From: CAYWNK01 sp047639615
Lineage (GTDB): Bacteria > Planctomycetota > UBA1135 > GCA-002686595
Length of the DNA stretch: 15,123 nt
Direction of reading: 5' to 3'
Assembly (NCBI GenBank): GCA_047639615.1
Contig: JBLIOL010000107.1
Location: 1 to 15,123 of the forward strand
The position numbers were made by a program, and so were the translations under genes. Shown in pieces: positions 1-7,954 of this stretch. How positions within the stretch are numbered: the first letter of the stretch is position 1; the number at the start of each line of letters is the position of its first letter. The notes under the pieces are model-generated. The model ran no database searches. It was not told the DNA's origin and worked only from the letters and a program-made list of their open reading frames with translations.

Positions 1-1851
1 GGGTCCGGGACTGACCACTACGCCGCCGGGGTGCAGGCCGAAGTGGCGCGGTGTATCCAGCAGTTGTGCGGCGCTTTGCAGGGTGCGTTGAAAGCGCTCG
101 TCCCCGAAGGGAAAGCCGTGGGCTTCGGGTAGGGCGGCTAGGGCCAAGGCCAAGGGATTGCGCGCTAGGGCGGGCGGTAGAGCGTGCTGTGTGGTGTGGC
201 GCTTGGCTGGCCTTCCGGCTGGATCTTCAGCCTGCTCCTCAGCGAAGTCCTCGGGGTTCACCAGGAAGTGCGGCAAGCGCCCGGACCAGGGATTGATTTC
301 GGCCGGCGGAATGCCGTGGGCTAGTGCCGCTTCGCGGAAGGCCGAGCGCAGGCCGAAGCGGTTGAGGGTGCAGATCATGGCCGTACGTTCATGGCCGAAG
401 AGCTCGAACACATGCTCGAGCACCTCGTCCCGTCGGCGCCAGCAGAAGTCCAGGTCGATGTCGGGGCGGTCCTTGCGCGACGGATTGAGGAAGCGCTCGA
501 AGGGCAGCCGATAGCGAAAGGGGTCCGCGTCCGTCAGGCGCAAGCAGTAGGCCACGAGGCTGTCCGCTGCGGAGCCGCGGCCGACACTGGGAATGGCCTG
601 TTCCGCCGCAAAGCGCGCGATGCGATGCACTAGTAGGAAGTACGGCGCAAAGCCCAGGCGCTGAATGGTGGCTAGCTCGTAGTCCAAGCGGCGCAGCACT
701 TCGGGGCGCAGGGGGCGAAAGCGTTGCTGGGCGCCGGCGATGGCCAGGGCGCAGAGTTTGGAATAGGGACTCTCGTCCGCCGCGAGCTCGACCTCGGGAA
801 AGAGCACGCCACCCAGGGGTGGGGTGTAGCGGCAGGCTTCGGCGACCAGACGCGTGCGCGCGACGCTGGCGGGCTCACCTTGCAGGCATGCGTCCGGCGC
901 CACGGGCCAAGCACCGGGAACATCCGGCAGCTCGGCGAAGGCCGCGCACAGCTCGGCGTGGCTAGGCAGGTGCGCGGGCGTCTCCGCGCTCCATTCATCG
1001 GGTAGGCCCTGCAGCAGGGCGTTGTGCTTGATGGCGATGCGTACGCGGTGCTCTGCGGCTTGTTCGGGCGTCAGGTAGTACACGTCGGGCACGGCCACCA
1101 CGGCGGCGCCGGTGGCGCGCGCCGCGTCGAGCAGGACAGCGGCGGAGCAGCAGCGGGCTGGGATCGGGGTCTTGGGCAAGTCCAGGGCGGCGTTCTCGTC
1201 CAGTGCGCCCGCTTGCGGCGTAGTGCTGTGCGGGCTTGTGGGTGCTCGATGGGTGTTGCGTCGGGCAACCCGGCGCGGATCCTGCACGCGTCCAAAGCGC
1301 AGGCTGGCTAGAGGCACGGCCACCAAGAGGCGCCGGGGTTCCACGCGCCCAAAAAGTTCGATCAACAGGCGTGGGTGATCCACCAGGAAGAGCAGCCCTT
1401 CCTGGTATTGCACCGCTTCCCGCACCAGCTCGAAGCCCTGGCCAGCGGCCTCGCGCCGGGCTGCTTCCAGCTCTAGCTCCTCGGCATCCTCGGGCAGGCC
1501 CGCGCCCGGGTCGTAGCCCAACTGGCGCGTGCTGATCAGGCGGCAGAGGTTCTGGTAGCCCACTTGGCTTTCCACCAGGGCTACCAGGCGTCCGGGGCGC
1601 CCGCCGCCGTCCGAGAGTTCCGCCGCCATGATCGGGCGCACGCCCTGCCCGGAGCCCCCAGTTCGCTCGGCTAGCTCAGCCAGCTGGGCCGTGGAGGCCT
1701 CCAGTAGGGCCGTGAAGCCCGCGCCAGAATCCACGTCGCCAAGGGCCAAGGCGGGCATTTCGAGGGCCTGGGCGTGCTCCAAGAGCTCTGCCGGAGAGGC
1801 TGTTCCGGTGAGGAGCGAGTGGTAACCGTGGACACGGAGGGGGACGTACAT
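1..1851 (-). CDS. dnaE2: DNA polymerase III alpha subunit, DnaE2-type (error-prone), C-terminus outside window
   Basis: The minus frame is open from ATG at 1851 to the window edge, giving the first 617 residues of a protein that normally runs to about 1,000-1,100. Residues 1-60 form a PHP-type start (VHGYHSLLTG at 7-16). The polymerase core shows GRGSAADS (424-431) and PDIDLDF (463-469), which carries two of the catalytic aspartates of C-family polymerases. The following RSAFRE block resembles DnaE2 more than replicative DnaE, and FGLHPGGVVVSPG sits at the truncated end. DnaE2 enzymes do translesion synthesis, usually under SOS control and with ImuA/ImuB; neither partner is next to it here. 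The start fits the family N-terminus, but there is no Shine-Dalgarno: an 8-bp hairpin lies just before the ATG. A second, replicative-type DnaE paralogue remains a possible alternative identity. I checked every codon for stops and found none. Confidence 0.85.
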   Translation of the reverse strand, partial: MYVPLRVHGYHSLLTGTASPAELLEHAQALEMPALALGDVDSGAGFTALLEASTAQLAELAERTGGSGQGVRPIMAAELSDGGGRPGRLVALVESQVGYQNLCRLISTRQLGYDPGAGLPEDAEELELEAARREAAGQGFELVREAVQYQEGLLFLVDHPRLLIELFGRVEPRRLLVAVPLASLRFGRVQDPRRVARRNTHRAPTSPHSTTPQAGALDENAALDLPKTPIPARCCSAAVLLDAARATGAAVVAVPDVYYLTPEQAAEHRVRIAIKHNALLQGLPDEWSAETPAHLPSHAELCAAFAELPDVPGAWPVAPDACLQGEPASVARTRLVAEACRYTPPLGGVLFPEVELAADESPYSKLCALAIAGAQQRFRPLRPEVLRRLDYELATIQRLGFAPYFLLVHRIARFAAEQAIPSVGRGSAADSLVAYCLRLTDADPFRYRLPFERFLNPSRKDRPDIDLDFCWRRRDEVLEHVFELFGHERTAMICTLNRFGLRSAFREAALAHGIPPAEINPWSGRLPHFLVNPEDFAEEQAEDPAGRPAKRHTTQHALPPALARNPLALALAALPEAHGFPFGDERFQRTLQSAAQLLDTPRHFGLHPGGVVVSPGP

Positions 1852-2101
1852 GGGGGCGCAGCCGGTGAGTGGCTGCGCATACCCTAACTTTTCCCTAAAA
1901 TCTGTCCAGTGGAGGCTCCTGATACCCAGCTAAAGGCCGCCCGATGACGAGAATCGTTCTCCTGGGGAACCCCGAAACAAGGGGCATCGTCCATGCTATG
2001 CACTGTGCTCAGAACTTACATACGGCCCTCCTACGGGCCGCCCCGGCCCCCCGGCCTGGTGATCTGGCCCCTCTCTCCAGCACTCTCTCCCATCACTTTT
2101 C
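1852..2101. promoter_or_regulatory. Divergent intergenic region between dnaE2 and the secreted-protein gene
   Basis: These 250 bases must hold the promoters of two diverging genes. Besides the hairpin next to dnaE2 there is a palindrome GAGAA-TCG-TTCTC at 1949-1961, a candidate operator. A GC-rich hairpin at 2023-2040 (CGGCCC, 6-base loop, GGGCCG) lies in the presumed leader of the plus-strand gene. An AT-richer patch near 1881-1902 is the best place for a dnaE2 promoter, but I see no convincing -35/-10 pair. No small ORF here has a credible start and composition. Confidence 0.4.
1856..1878 (-). promoter_or_regulatory. Perfect 8-bp hairpin directly upstream of the dnaE2 start
   Basis: The arms GCGCAGCC (1856-1863) and GGCTGCGC (1871-1878) pair perfectly around a 7-base loop. 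In the minus-strand transcript the stem ends four C residues before the ATG at 1851, so it covers the place where a ribosome binding site would be. It could limit translation of the error-prone polymerase. There is no U-run, so it is not an intrinsic terminator. The function is inference. Confidence 0.5.
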
Positions 2102-4642
2102 ATGGTTGAATCGTACGCACGCTTCAGCGCCGCCTGGTTGCTCCTCGGAGCTACCTTGGTCGGCCCCGCCCTCGCCCAAGAAACCGGAACCAGGGACGAC
2201 CTGCGCGTTGTTCCGGCTCCCAAGCAAGTCCAAGTCGACGGCGAGCAGGAGCTTGTCCTCGGCACCGTCGAAGGCGAGCAACTGGCCCCCAGCGCGATCC
2301 AGGATGGAGTGATCGAAGGCTGGGATGTGGTCCTGCGGCGCGAGGCTGAGCGCAAGCCCAGCGAGACCATCCGCCGCCAGCGCGACGGTCGTCAGGGGCG
2401 TTGGCAGGTGCCCAAGCTCAAGTACCTGCGCAACGCTCACTCGGGCAGCCTGTACGCGGTCAACGAGTGGGGCGATGCGAGTATGGGCATCGGCTTTGGA
2501 AAGACGGTGGATCTCTCCGGTGCTTGGTTCACCTCGCACCGCAGTGGTGATCAAGGCGCCCAAGGCCTGCGCGCCGTCGGCTTCAAGGATGGCGTGGAGG
2601 TCGCACGCACGGGCTGGTTCCGTGACGTGGACGAGGACGCCAGCTTCTTCGCTATGAACCTCAGCGGTATCGACCGCGTGGTGATCGAAGCGGAGGCCTT
2701 CTTCGGCGGCGCGGGCTGTTTCGGAATGGATGACTTGACCTACACACCCACGGGCATCGCTGCTGAAGTGATCGTGGACTTTGAGGATGCTGGCCATCGC
2801 GCGGTGCTGACCGAATCTGGCTATGCCGGCCTGACCTGGGAAATGGGTACGGGCAAGTTCATCGGTCAGAACATGAGCGATGCCAGTGCGCTCGCGGAAA
2901 TGGCCGCGGGCCTGACGACGAACGGCGCGATCGTCGGCGGCACGCTCGGTGCTGATGCCGATCCCAATGGAGTTACGCCCCCGCCGACCTACGGCGGAGC
3001 TGGTACGGCCCCAACCCATGTGCAGGACTTTCTCGGTCCGCAATTGGGCGATGCTGGTGCAGGCTCTATTCCGCCCGACACCTGCGGCGCGGTGGGCATC
3101 GACCACTTTGTTGCCTGCGTAAACTCGAACATTTCGATCTACGAGAAGAGCACCGGCAACCGTGTGCTCAACAGCTCTCTGTCGAGCTTCTTCGGCCCTG
3201 GCGTTGGCGATCCGCGCGTGGCCTTCGATCCCGATAGCCAGCGCTTCATCGTGCTGGCGACCACCTTCAGCACCACGGGCAACTCGATCCGCGTGGCGGT
3301 CTCGCGTACGCCCGATCCCACGGGCACCTGGTTCAAGTTCGGTTTCTCACCCTCGCAGGGCAGTGATGCCGGCCGTTGGCCCGACTATCCCACCCTGGGT
3401 GTGGATGCGCGCGGTATCTACACCGCTAGCTACATGGTCGGCAGCCCCGCACGCATGACCATCCATGCTCTGGAGAAGGGACCCCTGGTGGCCGCTGCTC
3501 CTTCGGTTGGTGCGATTACGGCCTTCCGTAACCTCGCCTATGAGCGCGCCATCCAGCCCTGTGTTCAGTGGGACGATCCGGGCGTGTGCTACTTCGTTTC
3601 GACCCCTGGCAATAACCCCAGCAGTAACCTCATCATCCGGCGCATCAACGGGCCGCTGACGAACCCCAGCTTGACCACCCAAGGCAGCATCGCCACTGGT
3701 CTCAACTACAGCGTGCCGCCCTCCGCTCCGGCCATGGGCGCCAACACCAACCTCGACTCGTTGGACGGACGTCTGATGAACGCCGTGTTCCGCAACGGCA
3801 GCATCTGGACCGCACACGGAGTGCGCTCCAACGACAACCGCTGCGTCTCCCGTTGGTACGAGCTCAACCCGGCCAACATGAGCGTCGTACAGCGCAGCAC
3901 GGTCAACGATGGGGGCCTCGACTACCTGATGCCCAGCATCGCAGTCAACTCGGCCGGCCACGCGCTGATCGGCTTCACCGCCACGAGTTCGAGCATGTTC
4001 GCTAGCTGCTGGGTGGCTGGGCGTTTGGCGACCGATCCGCTCGACGAGATGTCCCTGCCCTTCGCCTATAAGACAGGCACCACCGGCTACAACCTTGGTG
4101 GGGGTAACCCCCAGCGCTGGGGCGATTACAGCCAGACCAGCGCCGACCCGGTGGACGACAGCTTGTGGACCATTCAGGAGTTCGCTGGTGCGAACGAGTG
4201 GCGCACGCGTATCGCCCAGTACGAATTCGGCCAGTCCAATGTAGTGCGCTACTGCACTACGACACCGAACTCCGCCGGCGCGGGTGGATCGGTGATCGAC
4301 CAGGTCGGATCGGTGAGCATCGCTGCCAATGACTTGGTCCTGACGGCTTCGGGGAACCCGGCGAACCAGTTCGCCCTGTTCTTCTACGGCGACCAGCAGG
4401 ACAACACGATGATCGGCAACGGCATCAAGTGCGTGACCGGTTCTCAGTTCCGTTTGGCGCCTGCGCCCATCGATGCCTTCGGCTTCGTCAGCTCGGCCGT
4501 GGACTTCAACAACCCGCCCGCAGCGGCCGGTCAAATCGTCTCCGGCTCCACCTGGAACTTCCAGTGCTGGTTGCGCGACCCCGCCGCCGGTGGATCGAAC
4601 TTCGACTTCAGCGACGCGCTGCAGATCACGTTCCTGCCCTAG
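2102..4642 (+). CDS. Large secreted protein with planctomycete-type C-terminal module
   Basis: This 846-residue protein starts with a signal peptide (hydrophobic 10-25, ALA|Q cleavage likely after residue 25), so it is exported. Residues about 130-230 look like a beta-sandwich segment ending in a GMDDLTYTP motif. From about residue 310 comes a long segment with PPDTCGAVG (324 onward), DPRVAFDPDSQRFIV and repeated aromatic/Asp-rich strands, suggestive of a beta-propeller or sialidase-like fold. Residues about 715-846 form a separate domain (RYCTTTPNSAG, FALFFYG, GIKCVTG, FQCWLRDP, final ITFLP) with three conserved-looking cysteines. I recall this module recurring at the ends of planctomycete exoproteins, perhaps as a surface-attachment or sorting domain. 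No catalytic residues could be assigned. The ATG has no visible Shine-Dalgarno. Transcription ends at the terminator at 4658. Confidence 0.85.
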   Translation: MVESYARFSAAWLLLGATLVGPALAQETGTRDDLRVVPAPKQVQVDGEQELVLGTVEGEQLAPSAIQDGVIEGWDVVLRREAERKPSETIRRQRDGRQGRWQVPKLKYLRNAHSGSLYAVNEWGDASMGIGFGKTVDLSGAWFTSHRSGDQGAQGLRAVGFKDGVEVARTGWFRDVDEDASFFAMNLSGIDRVVIEAEAFFGGAGCFGMDDLTYTPTGIAAEVIVDFEDAGHRAVLTESGYAGLTWEMGTGKFIGQNMSDASALAEMAAGLTTNGAIVGGTLGADADPNGVTPPPTYGGAGTAPTHVQDFLGPQLGDAGAGSIPPDTCGAVGIDHFVACVNSNISIYEKSTGNRVLNSSLSSFFGPGVGDPRVAFDPDSQRFIVLATTFSTTGNSIRVAVSRTPDPTGTWFKFGFSPSQGSDAGRWPDYPTLGVDARGIYTASYMVGSPARMTIHALEKGPLVAAAPSVGAITAFRNLAYERAIQPCVQWDDPGVCYFVSTPGNNPSSNLIIRRINGPLTNPSLTTQGSIATGLNYSVPPSAPAMGANTNLDSLDGRLMNAVFRNGSIWTAHGVRSNDNRCVSRWYELNPANMSVVQRSTVNDGGLDYLMPSIAVNSAGHALIGFTATSSSMFASCWVAGRLATDPLDEMSLPFAYKTGTTGYNLGGGNPQRWGDYSQTSADPVDDSLWTIQEFAGANEWRTRIAQYEFGQSNVVRYCTTTPNSAGAGGSVIDQVGSVSIAANDLVLTASGNPANQFALFFYGDQQDNTMIGNGIKCVTGSQFRLAPAPIDAFGFVSSAVDFNNPPAAAGQIVSGSTWNFQCWLRDPAAGGSNFDFSDALQITFLP

Positions 4643-4657
4643 GTCGGCTCCCAATAA

Positions 4658-4702
4658 AAAGCCTCCCCGCGGGTCTCTATGGAGAACCCGCGGGGAGGCT
4701 TT
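4658..4702. terminator. Bidirectional intrinsic terminator between convergent genes
   Basis: A perfect 17-bp inverted repeat (arms 4658-4674 and 4686-4702, GC-rich core CCTCCCCGCGGG) encloses an 11-base loop. The arms begin and end with A and T runs (AATAAAAAG on the left, CTTTG on the right), so the hairpin can terminate transcripts from both sides. It sits between the stop at 4642 and the stop of the minus-strand HEAT-repeat gene at 4723. Confidence 0.93.
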
Positions 4703-4722
4703 GTCGTGTGAGCTAGCCCGGG

Positions 4723-6036
4723 CTAGCTTGCGATGGCTGCGTTCCAGGCCTCGGACTCAGGCGGTAGGTTGAGCTCGGTCACGGCCTTGAGGGCGCGCAG
4801 AGCAGCTTCAACCACCACCGGATCCGAGTCGTCGAGCATGGGCACGAGGCTCGCTGCGGAAGGTCTGGAGCCCATGGCTTCGAGGGCGTTGCAGAGGATG
4901 CGGCGGCGGGCGGGCGCGCTCTGGCGCAGGGCTATGGCTAGCTCGACTGCAACCTGATGACGGTAGAGCCGATGCCGCGATAGCTCGCGAATCGCTTCGA
5001 CCGCGCGCCCTGGATGGGGGCCGTGCAGGTTGCGTAGGCAGGTGTCGTAGGAGCGCTCGAAGAACTCTACTTCCTTCTTGTACCAGTGCTTCCAGCGATC
5101 CTGGTCGAGGGAGAAACCCAAGCCACTGATACGGCCCAAGGCCCAGTGGGCTTCGCTGCTTGCGGCGGGGCCTCCCAGTAGTTCGATGAGTTGCTCGACG
5201 CTGCCGGGATCGGAGAATTCACCCAGCACCAGAGCGGCTGAGCGCGCTAGTTTGGGCTCGGCCGTACCCAAGTGGCCTCGTAGGAAGCTCGTGAAGCGTT
5301 GGTCGAGGTCCTCGTCGCCGCTGGGTCCCATGCGTCGTGCCTGAGCGAAGGCCAGCACGCGCAAGTCCGTGTGTCGTTCAACGATCGGAAGCAAGACCTG
5401 CAAGCCAGCCGGGTCCCCGTCGTCGCCGAGGGCGCGTAGGATGCTGGGCAGGAGCAGCGAGCTTCCGCGGCCGGCCAAGCTCTGCAGGCGGCGGCGTGTG
5501 GCGGCCGGTTCGGTGCCGAGCAGGTATTCGATAGACCACTCGAGGGCGTCCGCGAGGGCCGCTTCAACCCGCGGCTCCTCGGCCGGAGTGGCCAGCTCGA
5601 AGACTTGAGATAAGTCGTTGCTGCCAGCACCCAGAGTGATCAGGCGCATAGCGACGGCGCGTGCCATGAGCTCGGGCTCCTCCGGCTCGAGCAGGCGTTC
5701 GACCTCGCTCCGCAGGCTGCTGCCTGAGAGGGATCCGAAGACCTCTAGCAGCGTGTCGCGCTGGGGAACGGAGAGCGTTTGCACGGACTCCTCTTCCCGG
5801 GTGGCGGGAATACGTCCCGCAACCAGGAGATCCACCAGCGCCGGGTGGGCGGCGGATACATCCTGACGCAGGCGCTGAAGTAGCTCCTCCTGCGGGATGG
5901 CGTCCTTGTTACGTGAATCACGCAACAGGCGAAGACTGCGTACGACGGCAGGTGCCGGCTCGTTCTGCAGGGGATCCGTACTCTGCGCCTGAGGGGCGGC
6001 GCAGAGTAGGAGTGCGAGAGCCGGCAGGGCTACCAT
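4723..6036 (-). CDS. Exported HEAT-repeat protein
   Basis: This 437-residue protein has a hydrophobic N-terminus (residues 2-14, then APQAQS) that looks like a cleavable signal, although it has no basic n-region. The rest is almost all alpha-helical and built from paired-helix repeats with the HEAT pattern. Examples are a repeat with LARSAALVLGEFSDPGSVEQ in the middle and SAASLVPMLDDSDPVVVEAA near the C-terminus. A WKHWYKKEVEFFERSY segment near residue 315 is distinctive. HEAT solenoids usually act as protein-protein scaffolds. The start overlaps the end of the upstream gene by 7 bases (ATGGTAG) and follows GGAG at a 5-base spacing, so it is translationally coupled to the pseudopilin operon. 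A role in pilus or secretion assembly is inferred from context only. Confidence 0.82.
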   Translation of the reverse strand: MVALPALALLLCAAPQAQSTDPLQNEPAPAVVRSLRLLRDSRNKDAIPQEELLQRLRQDVSAAHPALVDLLVAGRIPATREEESVQTLSVPQRDTLLEVFGSLSGSSLRSEVERLLEPEEPELMARAVAMRLITLGAGSNDLSQVFELATPAEEPRVEAALADALEWSIEYLLGTEPAATRRRLQSLAGRGSSLLLPSILRALGDDGDPAGLQVLLPIVERHTDLRVLAFAQARRMGPSGDEDLDQRFTSFLRGHLGTAEPKLARSAALVLGEFSDPGSVEQLIELLGGPAASSEAHWALGRISGLGFSLDQDRWKHWYKKEVEFFERSYDTCLRNLHGPHPGRAVEAIRELSRHRLYRHQVAVELAIALRQSAPARRRILCNALEAMGSRPSAASLVPMLDDSDPVVVEAALRALKAVTELNLPPESEAWNAAIAS

Positions 6037-7298
6037 GAGATCTCCGATCCAGCGACCGGGCGCTCGCGCCAGGAGACGCGTACGAAGTCCGCGCCGTTTG
6101 AGTCATCGCCCGCGTCCATCAGAGCCTCGTCAAAGTGCACATAGCTGTTGCTGTCCAGGTGCACGCTCTTGGCCACCAGCGAGCCGAAGAGCTCGAAGTT
6201 GCTGTTGATCTCCACGTGCGCGTTAGGCGCGTAGACCGTGCCGTAGAGCACGGCGTTGGAGTCAAAGTCCACCAGGTCTAGGTCGACGTTTACGTCGGGG
6301 TCGATGATGTTGTTGGTGTTTAGGAACAGGGCCAAGTCACCGGGTACCTGGTTGCGTGCGGTGATGGTGGTGTTGCTGTTCATGACGAAGTCGTCGTATA
6401 CGTAGAACTCCACGGGGCCGAGCGTCGTGTCCACCTGGATGGTGGAGTTCGACTGAACGAACATGTTGTCGCAGACGATGGTGGCCGGACCAATGATGCT
6501 GAGTGTCGAGTTTCCATCCAGCATGAAGGTGTCGAAGGCGTGGTTCCCAGAGGCCAGGGTGACGGTGCCGCTGGGAGTCCAGTCTCCGGTGGATACCGTG
6601 GCCGGGAACTCGATGGCCGGTAGGTCGACCACGTCCGTGTTGGGAGTCGTACTACCGGATACACCGGAGCTGCCGTTGAGGATGACACTGCCCTCCGGGC
6701 CAGGCACGGCGTCGCCGAAGACCAGCGAGTTCGAGTCGAGCTCGACGTTGCCGTTGGCGCCGACGTTGCCGTCGGACGAGTCGTAAGTGTCGTTGCCGGA
6801 GCCCGCGTCAGCGGAGTAGGCGCCGTCGTTCGAGTTGTAGCTGTCCACATGGGCGTTCGAGTCCATGGTCAGGCCTAGGTCGCCGAAGGCGCCCCAGGAG
6901 TAGAAGGAGTTCGATCTAGCGGCCAGCACCAACTCCACGCGCGAGGCAGAACGCCCCTGGACTCCTGTGGACACGATCGAGACCATGCCCGAGCCGAGGT
7001 CTTCGGTCTCGACCCAAAGGTCGCCGCCACCGAAGTCCATGCGTTGCTCGCTAAGGCCTACGCCGCCCGTACCGCCCTTGCGCAGGTCATCCACCGCAAT
7101 GGCCAGTCCCGCCTCCGCCAGGTAGCGTGCTCCCACGTTATCCTTGGCTGTTTTGTGCAGCTTGAAAGACGAACTCACGCTGCTTAGCACAGCCATGGAG
7201 AGTGTTCCGAGTACACCGACCGCCACTAGGACGGTCATTACGGCCGCGCCGCGTTGACTCTGATTCGCTCGATTTATGTTCTTGTTTAACTCGATCAT
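6030..7298 (-). CDS. PilX-like pilus assembly protein with Asn-rich beta-helix-like body
   Basis: The 422-residue protein starts with a PilX-type N-terminus: a short polar leader, RGAAV at 16-20, a hydrophobic helix to about residue 40, then ARYLAEAGLAIAVDDL. Minor pseudopilins of this kind prime or cap type IV pili or type II secretion pseudopili. It lacks the usual Glu at +5. The body from about residue 150 is rich in Asp/Ser/Asn and repeats short DSN, NSN or GNS turns flanked by beta-strands (for example VELDSNSLVFG, VQSNSTIQV, HVEINSNFELFG, HLDSNSYVHFD), with late spacings of about 18-25 residues. This suggests a right-handed beta-helix with an asparagine ladder. Third in a four-gene operon, it follows the PilW-like gene by 12 bases and overlaps the HEAT-repeat gene. 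Confidence 0.82.
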   Translation of the reverse strand: MIELNKNINRANQSQRGAAVMTVLVAVGVLGTLSMAVLSSVSSSFKLHKTAKDNVGARYLAEAGLAIAVDDLRKGGTGGVGLSEQRMDFGGGDLWVETEDLGSGMVSIVSTGVQGRSASRVELVLAARSNSFYSWGAFGDLGLTMDSNAHVDSYNSNDGAYSADAGSGNDTYDSSDGNVGANGNVELDSNSLVFGDAVPGPEGSVILNGSSGVSGSTTPNTDVVDLPAIEFPATVSTGDWTPSGTVTLASGNHAFDTFMLDGNSTLSIIGPATIVCDNMFVQSNSTIQVDTTLGPVEFYVYDDFVMNSNTTITARNQVPGDLALFLNTNNIIDPDVNVDLDLVDFDSNAVLYGTVYAPNAHVEINSNFELFGSLVAKSVHLDSNSYVHFDEALMDAGDDSNGADFVRVSWRERPVAGSEISW

Positions 7299-7310
7299 GA
7301 TTCCTATTCC

Positions 7311-7952
7311 CTAGTTCCTTAGCCTTACATCCAACTCCGCCGTACGCACCAGGGTGACCCCACCGGGTCCCTGCTTGCCTACCGAGAGTCGGATTGTGAT
7401 TACGTCACCATTCCGTTCGAGGTGAAAGCCGGGCTCGTCCTCGAGCCCATTGCCATTCTCGTCGGCACCATCGAAGGTCTCGCCTTCCAGGTACTCGAGC
7501 ACACCGTTGCACAGCACCACGCGTCGCTCCGTGGCGAGACCCACGTCGCGCACCATCAGGAGCGTGCGCTCATCAATGAGCCCGTCCCCGTCGTTGTCGA
7601 TACCGTCGTTAGCATCCCCGGCCTCGGCCTCCGCCACGATCTGACGCGTGACGCTCAGGTCGGGGGCGGTGTCCGTGTAGCCCACCACGACTTGGTAGTC
7701 CAGGTCCTGGTAGGGCAGGCCTTCGATGGGATCGGGGTCCAGGTGGTCCATGCCGCTCAGGGCAAGCTCCCCCGCAATCCGCGAGATGGATTGACTGAGA
7801 CTGTTTTCCAGACTCTGAACGGCCGCGTTGGTCTGGTGTGCATCGCCGCCGGTCTTGGAGACCATGGCGGCGCTGGTGAGCGCGACGCCAAGGATGCTCA
7901 CTGCTATGGTCATTTCGACCAGGGTGAAGCCTGCTCGTTTGTTCACTTGCAT
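7311..7952 (-). CDS. Type II/IV pseudopilin, PilW/PulJ-like, with Ca-binding-type loops
   Basis: This 213-residue protein has a canonical prepilin leader: basic residues, then G8|FTLVEM, with cleavage after Gly8 and the invariant Glu at +5 (E13), followed by a hydrophobic helix to about residue 31. The globular part contains two Asp/Asn/Gly loops, DANDGIDNDGDGLIDE (about 113-128) and DGADENGNGLEDE (161-173), which resemble EF-hand or thrombospondin-3 calcium loops. Size and position match a PilW/PulJ-type minor pseudopilin that forms part of the pilus or pseudopilus tip. It begins 2 bases after the upstream PilV-like gene and ends 12 bases before the PilX-like gene, so the three are co-transcribed. 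Whether the system is a type IV pilus or a type II secretion system cannot be decided, since no ATPase or secretin gene is in view. Confidence 0.86.
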   Translation of the reverse strand: MQVNKRAGFTLVEMTIAVSILGVALTSAAMVSKTGGDAHQTNAAVQSLENSLSQSISRIAGELALSGMDHLDPDPIEGLPYQDLDYQVVVGYTDTAPDLSVTRQIVAEAEAGDANDGIDNDGDGLIDERTLLMVRDVGLATERRVVLCNGVLEYLEGETFDGADENGNGLEDEPGFHLERNGDVITIRLSVGKQGPGGVTLVRTAELDVRLRN

Positions 7953-7954
7953 AC

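Noticed and set aside
2093..3106. 337-residue minus-strand open frame antisense to the same gene
   Set aside because: It is another shadow frame without recognisable motifs, lying within a well-supported plus-strand gene.
3347..4654. 435-residue minus-strand open frame antisense to the secreted-protein gene
   Set aside because: Its composition is typical of a reverse-frame shadow in GC-rich DNA, it has no domain signature, and it runs across the terminator. The plus-strand frame has a signal peptide and coherent domains.
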